Source of the DNA: an uncultured Clostridia bacterium
GTDB lineage: Bacteria; Bacillota; Clostridia; Oscillospirales; Butyricicoccaceae
Length of the DNA: 8,367 nucleotides
Direction: 5' to 3'
NCBI GenBank assembly: GCA_945486175.1
Contig: CALYTA010000030.1
Span: 1 to 8,367 of the forward strand
Made by a program: the position numbers and the translations under genes. Below are positions 5,871-8,367 of the stretch, one piece after another. The notes under the pieces are model-generated. The model saw only the letters and a list, made by a program, of their open reading frames with translations, was not told the DNA's origin and ran no database searches. Positions within the stretch are counted from its first letter, which is position 1; each line of letters starts with the position of its first letter.

Positions 5871-5904
5871 AGGTTCACCCCTCAAATGCTGTCTTTGGTG
5901 TCTT

Positions 5905-5913
5905 ATTATAGCA
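5905..5913 (-). promoter_or_regulatory. Extended -10 promoter of the NAGPA gene
   Basis: On the minus strand the sequence reads TGC-TATAAT, a perfect extended -10 with consensus hexamer (5910 to 5905). No good -35 is visible, which is usual for extended -10 promoters. The transcript should begin near 5898, about 28 bases before the GTG at 5870, and this is the main reason for choosing that start. Confidence 0.72.
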
Positions 5914-5963
5914 CAGTTTTCCGGCATATCCTACGGCAAACTACACAAACCCATGTGTTTTTC

Positions 5964-5993
5964 TTGTGTCTGCGCGCAAATGTATGCTATACT
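5964..5993 (+). promoter_or_regulatory. Promoter of the 8-oxoguanine glycosylase gene
   Basis: -35 TTGTGT (5964-5969), spacer of 18, -10 TATACT (5988-5993) preceded by TGC, which makes it an extended -10. The start would be near 6000, just ahead of the ribosome binding site AGGAGG at 6005-6010. It is divergent from the NAGPA promoter, with about 77 bases between the two -10 elements. Confidence 0.7.
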
Positions 5994-6017
5994 TGGCACA
6001 AAACAGGAGGTTCCATC

Positions 6018-6854
6018 ATGCAGATCACCGAACATGAAACCTATATCGAAATCCGCAGTGAAAGCCGGTTTTCCGCGCGGCAGACCTTCACCTGCGGGCA
6101 GTGCTTCCGCTGGCAGGAGCAGCCCGACGGCAGCTGGCGCGGCATCGTGCGCGGCAGGGCGGCGCGCGTCTGGGATGACGGCGGCGCGCTTTGCATCACC
6201 GGCACACGCGCACAGTTCGACGCGCTGTGGCGCAGCTATTTCGACTGTGATACGGATTACGCATCCATCTGCCGGTCATTTGCCGTGGACGAATTTACGG
6301 CAGCAGCGGCAGAGTTCGGCGCGGGCATCCGCATCCTGAACCAGGAGCCGTGGGAGGCTCTGTGCACGTTTCTGATCTCACAGTGCAACAACATCCCCCG
6401 CATCACGGCGATTGTACAGCGGCTGTGTGCGGGCTGGGGCGAACCGGTTTCGTTCGAGGGAGAGACTCTGCATGCGTTTCCAACGCCGGAAGCACTGGCA
6501 GGCCTGTCGCCGGATGACCTCGCGCCGCTGCGCGCAGGCTACCGCGCGCCATATCTGATTGCCGCGGCACAGGCAGCCGTGTCCGGTGCGCTGTCATTCG
6601 ACGCGCTGCGCGCGATGTCCACGGAAGAAGCACGCCGAAGCATCATGCAGCTGCGCGGTGTCGGGCGCAAGGTGGCGGACTGCTTCCTGCTGTTCGGCCT
6701 GCATAAAATGGATGCATTCCCGGTGGATACCTGGATGAAAAAAGCCGCCGCATATTACAGCGGCGACATGAAACGGTTTATTGACAGCCCGTTTGCGGGC
6801 GTGTACCAGCAGTATTTCTTTTATTACGTGCGGGAGCATCACATCGGGAAATAA
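6018..6854 (+). CDS. ogg: 8-oxoguanine DNA glycosylase/AP lyase, OGG1 type
   Basis: The product has 278 residues. The N-terminal OGG domain (about 1-110) contains FTCGQCFRW at 24-32, matching the SGQSFRW motif of OGG1. The helix-hairpin-helix GPD domain follows, with the hairpin and catalytic lysine in LRGVGRKVADC (212-222, K218) and the catalytic aspartate in PVDTW (D237). In the family the lysine forms a Schiff base with the sugar and the enzyme removes 8-oxoguanine opposite C, then nicks the abasic site. All key catalytic residues are present and the length suits bacterial OGG1-like enzymes. The ATG at 6018 is set by AGGAGG at 6005-6010 with 7 bases between and by the promoter just upstream; the frame remains open far upstream only because it lies antisense to the NAGPA gene. 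Its stop is 1 base from the stop of the convergent acetyltransferase, and I see no terminator between them. Confidence 0.92.
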   Translation: MQITEHETYIEIRSESRFSARQTFTCGQCFRWQEQPDGSWRGIVRGRAARVWDDGGALCITGTRAQFDALWRSYFDCDTDYASICRSFAVDEFTAAAAEFGAGIRILNQEPWEALCTFLISQCNNIPRITAIVQRLCAGWGEPVSFEGETLHAFPTPEALAGLSPDDLAPLRAGYRAPYLIAAAQAAVSGALSFDALRAMSTEEARRSIMQLRGVGRKVADCFLLFGLHKMDAFPVDTWMKKAAAYYSGDMKRFIDSPFAGVYQQYFFYYVREHHIGK

Positions 6855-6855
6855 C

Positions 6856-7323
6856 TCACTCGTACTGAAAGACCCGTTCAAACGCAATATCCGCCCGGTC
6901 AAACGGAAATTTTTCCTTGTCCACAGCTACTTCTACAAATCCGTTTTTGCGGTACAGCCTGATCGCATGCGTGCATTTCCGGTTGGATACAATAACCACC
7001 TTTTCGAGCTTCTTTTGCTGCGCGTATTCAATGCACGCCCGCAGGCAGGCGCTTCCCGCGCCCGTGCCGGTATACATCCCGCGCGCACAGAACTTTTCGA
7101 TCTCCCATTCCCCGTTGGGCAGCGGCGCAATCATGCAGCATGCCAGTACTTCATCGTCGTCATCGACGGCAAAGAAAATCTGTCCGCCCTGTTCGATCGA
7201 CTGTTCAAAATGCTCCAGAACTGCGATGTCCTCCTCTTCCAGCACAAACATTTCGGAAATCCACTGCCGGTTCATCTCGATGAACGCAGTTTTGTATTTT
7301 TTATCATATGGTACGATTTTCAT
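6856..7323 (-). CDS. GNAT-family N-acetyltransferase
   Basis: The product has 155 residues and a single GNAT fold. Visible elements are the beta strands IFFAVDDDDEVLACCMIAPL at 49-68, then WEIEKFCARGMYTGTGAGSACL at 73-94, whose TGTGAG (85-90) is the acetyl-CoA pyrophosphate-binding motif, and AIRLYRKNGFVEV at 120-132, the usual C-terminal NGF element. It transfers an acetyl group from acetyl-CoA to an amine; the substrate is unknown. The start is the ATG at 7323, 9 bases after AGGAG (7333-7337); a TTG two codons upstream is only 3 bases from that site and is rejected. It starts 6 bases after the stop codon of the MarR gene, and its ribosome binding site overlaps or abuts that stop, so the two are co-transcribed and probably translationally coupled. 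A MarR-GNAT pair suggests a response to a small toxic compound; this is inference. Confidence 0.88.
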   Translation of the reverse strand: MKIVPYDKKYKTAFIEMNRQWISEMFVLEEEDIAVLEHFEQSIEQGGQIFFAVDDDDEVLACCMIAPLPNGEWEIEKFCARGMYTGTGAGSACLRACIEYAQQKKLEKVVIVSNRKCTHAIRLYRKNGFVEVAVDKEKFPFDRADIAFERVFQYE

Positions 7324-7329
7324 AAACAA

Positions 7330-7791
7330 TTACTCCTGCAAACCATTCTGTTTGTTCCTGCAATCCTTCAAAAGCTCCGTGACTGTGTCAAGTGCATGCA
7401 TCAGCGCTTCACATGTTTCTCCGTTCAACGGTGCGAGAATCTCACCGATCTGCGCATTTGACCGGCGAATAAAATCTCTCGTGAGTTCCACGCCCAGTTC
7501 TGTCAGATGAAGCTCACGTGACCGGGAATCGGTTTTGGACACCATCCTGACCAGATAGCCTTTGCTCTCATGGCTTTTGATAATGCGGCTCAGATAGCTC
7601 TTATCGATGTTCATGGTGCTGGCGATGTGCGCCGCATTGCACCCGTCATGCTCATATACCTCGAACAACACCCTCGCTTCTGTCGCGGAATACTCCGAAC
7701 CGAGATAATGGTTCCCCAACAGTTCCAGCATCGGCATATAAAACCGGGTAAATTCCCGCACCCTATATACAGCCTTTTCCTTTTCGTCCAT
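7330..7791 (-). CDS. MarR-family transcriptional regulator
   Basis: The product has 153 residues. An N-terminal dimerisation helix (about 1-30) is followed by a winged helix-turn-helix: AAHIASTMNIDKSYLSRII at 53-71 is the HTH with its recognition helix, and VRMVSKTDSRSRELHLTELG at 81-100 is the wing with the conserved D-x-R-S/R-x-x-x-L pattern. A C-terminal helix (about 103-147) completes the dimer interface. It is a cytosolic dimeric repressor, usually released by phenolic or other small ligands. The start at 7791 is fixed by GGGGAGG (7797-7803) with a 5-base spacer; a frame to 7821 would include part of the operator. It is first in an operon with the acetyltransferase. Two operator-like sites around its promoter predict autoregulation. 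Confidence 0.93.
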   Translation of the reverse strand: MDEKEKAVYRVREFTRFYMPMLELLGNHYLGSEYSATEARVLFEVYEHDGCNAAHIASTMNIDKSYLSRIIKSHESKGYLVRMVSKTDSRSRELHLTELGVELTRDFIRRSNAQIGEILAPLNGETCEALMHALDTVTELLKDCRNKQNGLQE

Positions 7792-7808
7792 CCGTTCCTC
7801 CCCGAGCA

Positions 7809-7833
7809 AAATAGTTGACATTGTCCACTATTT
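7809..7833. promoter_or_regulatory. Operator O1 of the MarR operon (25-bp palindrome)
   Basis: An inverted repeat centred on 7821 with 11 of 12 base pairs symmetric; the half-site is AAATAGTNGACA. It covers the predicted transcription start and ends a few bases before the ribosome binding site. Size and position fit a MarR dimer site acting as a repressor. Confidence 0.8.
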
Positions 7834-7834
7834 G

Positions 7835-7863
7835 ATAATACATCATTTAGTAGACTTTGTCAA
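7835..7863 (-). promoter_or_regulatory. Promoter of the MarR-GNAT operon
   Basis: On the minus strand, a perfect -35 TTGACA (7863 to 7858), 17-base spacer and -10 TATTAT (7840 to 7835). The transcript should begin near 7828, about 37 bases before the ATG. The TTGACA is itself part of the upstream operator-like site. Confidence 0.82.
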
Positions 7864-7869
7864 CCATTT
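7845..7869. promoter_or_regulatory. Operator O2 of the MarR operon (diverged copy of O1)
   Basis: This 25-base stretch matches O1 at 19 of 25 positions in the same orientation (shared TAGT-GAC and TTGTC-AC-ATTT elements) and keeps partial dyad symmetry around 7857. It covers the -35 element and spacer. The centres of O1 and O2 are 36 bp apart. An additional inverted repeat, AACCAT at 7862-7867 with ATGGTT at 7876-7881, overlaps its upstream edge. Confidence 0.6.
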
Positions 7870-7897
7870 TGACAGATGGTTTGTTCTGTCCCTACGC

Positions 7898-7932
7898 AAA
7901 AAAGCAGCAGCGAACCCGCTGCTGCCGTTTTT
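7898..7932 (-). terminator. Terminator of yjbQ, potentially bidirectional
   Basis: A perfect 9-bp stem (7904-7912 with 7917-7925) has an AACC loop on the plus strand. On the minus strand it follows the yjbQ stop codon and is trailed by six T (AAAAAA at 7898-7903). On the plus strand it is trailed, after CG, by five T at 7928-7932, though no plus-strand gene reads into it. Confidence 0.88.
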
Positions 7933-7938
7933 GTCTTG

Positions 7939-8337
7939 TTATCCCTCGATGACCTTCACGTAATAATTTCTGGTGCGCGGCCCGTCAAATTCACAAAAAT
8001 AAATGCCCTGCCAGATGCCGAGCAGCATATTGCCATCCTCAAACGGGATGGTCTTTGACACGCCCATCGCCGAGCACTTGAGGTGTGCCGCCGAATTGCC
8101 CTCCGCATGGCGGAATTCCGGGCGGTCAGGATATGCCTTGTCCAGTCCGAGCAGCATATCGCGCACAACATCCGGGTCAGCGTTTTCATTGATGGTGATG
8201 CCCGCCGTCGTGTGTGCGCACCAGACGACGACAACGCCGCTTTTCACGCCGCTCTCGCGGATGGTCTCACGCACGCTCTGCGTGATGTTCAGAAAGCCCT
8301 CGCGCGGGGTTTTCAGTGTAAATTTTTTGGCTTTCAT
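7939..8337 (-). CDS. yjbQ: YjbQ / UPF0047 family protein
   Basis: The product has 132 residues, full length for the family. Conserved features are CAHTTAGITINENADPDV at 40-57, HAEGNSAAHLK at 77-87, and LLGIWQGIYFCEFDGPR at 105-121; the histidines H42, H77 and H85 are in the conserved positions expected to line the active site. The family is annotated as a secondary thiamine-phosphate synthase because E. coli YjbQ can weakly replace ThiE; its true cellular role is not settled, and no thiamine genes are visible here. It is probably a small cytosolic trimer, by analogy. The ATG at 8337 is preceded by AGGAGG about 10 bases upstream. Only 30 bases upstream are visible, so its promoter or a preceding operon partner lies outside the window. 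Confidence 0.92.
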   Translation of the reverse strand: MKAKKFTLKTPREGFLNITQSVRETIRESGVKSGVVVVWCAHTTAGITINENADPDVVRDMLLGLDKAYPDRPEFRHAEGNSAAHLKCSAMGVSKTIPFEDGNMLLGIWQGIYFCEFDGPRTRNYYVKVIEG

Positions 8338-8367
8338 ATTTATTCTTCCTCCTCCGGATTGCGGCTT

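Noticed and set aside
5871..5927. N-terminal extension of the NAGPA protein to an ATG at 5927
   Set aside because: A consensus extended -10 (TGC-TATAAT) falls inside it and a good ribosome binding site precedes the GTG at 5870.
5337..6017. Long in-frame extension upstream of the glycosylase start
   Set aside because: It lies antisense to the NAGPA gene, whereas a promoter at 5964-5993 and AGGAGG at 6005-6010 place the start at 6018.
6781..7461. Plus-strand open frame of 226 codons across the acetyltransferase and regulator genes
   Set aside because: It is antisense to two genes with clear GNAT and MarR motifs and has no domain or ribosome binding site of its own.
7815..7843. Plus-strand promoter from the TTGACA at 7815-7820
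   Set aside because: No acceptable -10 at 16-18 bases and no plus-strand gene downstream; the TTGACA is explained as part of the palindromic operator.

Overview
The window looks like chromosomal DNA from a GC-rich member of the Clostridia (Oscillospirales-like is my inference). The reasons are strong AGGAGG-type ribosome binding sites, sigma-A promoters with extended -10 elements, a secreted SH3b-3D wall protein, a two-domain MarR/GNAT operon and a methionine synthase that ends after its B12 domain. I see no insertion sequence, phage gene, CRISPR array, tRNA or rRNA. It reads as ordinary core and accessory metabolism, and no obvious new multi-gene system stands out. The most interesting signals are regulatory.

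Layout: (1) 1-990, the 3' part of a cobalamin-dependent methionine synthase, followed by a hairpin terminator. (2) About 990-1284, a regulatory region with a strong promoter and two clusters of TGTWAH-type hexamers at N5 spacing, which matches the WalR (YycF) box. It leads into a secreted SH3-3D cell-wall protein (1285-1878) that ends in a clean terminator. (3) A tight three-gene operon on the minus strand, read 3417 to 1970: a class I glutamine amidotransferase of the gamma-glutamyl-GABA hydrolase type, a small Smr-domain protein and a cupin. (4) A divergent short Na/Pi-cotransporter-type membrane protein without a PhoU domain (3559-4530). It converges on a membrane-anchored phosphodiester glycosidase (NAGPA domain) gene (5870-4539) whose terminator hairpin lies inside the transporter's last codons. 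(5) Divergent from that, an OGG1-type 8-oxoguanine DNA glycosylase (6018-6854). (6) A minus-strand MarR regulator plus GNAT acetyltransferase operon (7791-6856), with a consensus promoter bracketed by two related 25-bp operator-like sites. (7) A YjbQ/UPF0047 protein (8337-7939) with a hairpin terminator that could work in both directions.

How the parts fit: the 3D-domain protein and the NAGPA protein both point to the cell envelope, and the 3D gene is a predicted WalRK target. The MarR protein probably represses itself and its acetyltransferase partner. The other genes are neighbours without an evident joint pathway. Several starts were moved inward from the longest open frame on the basis of ribosome binding sites and promoters. 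The amidotransferase start remains unresolved.
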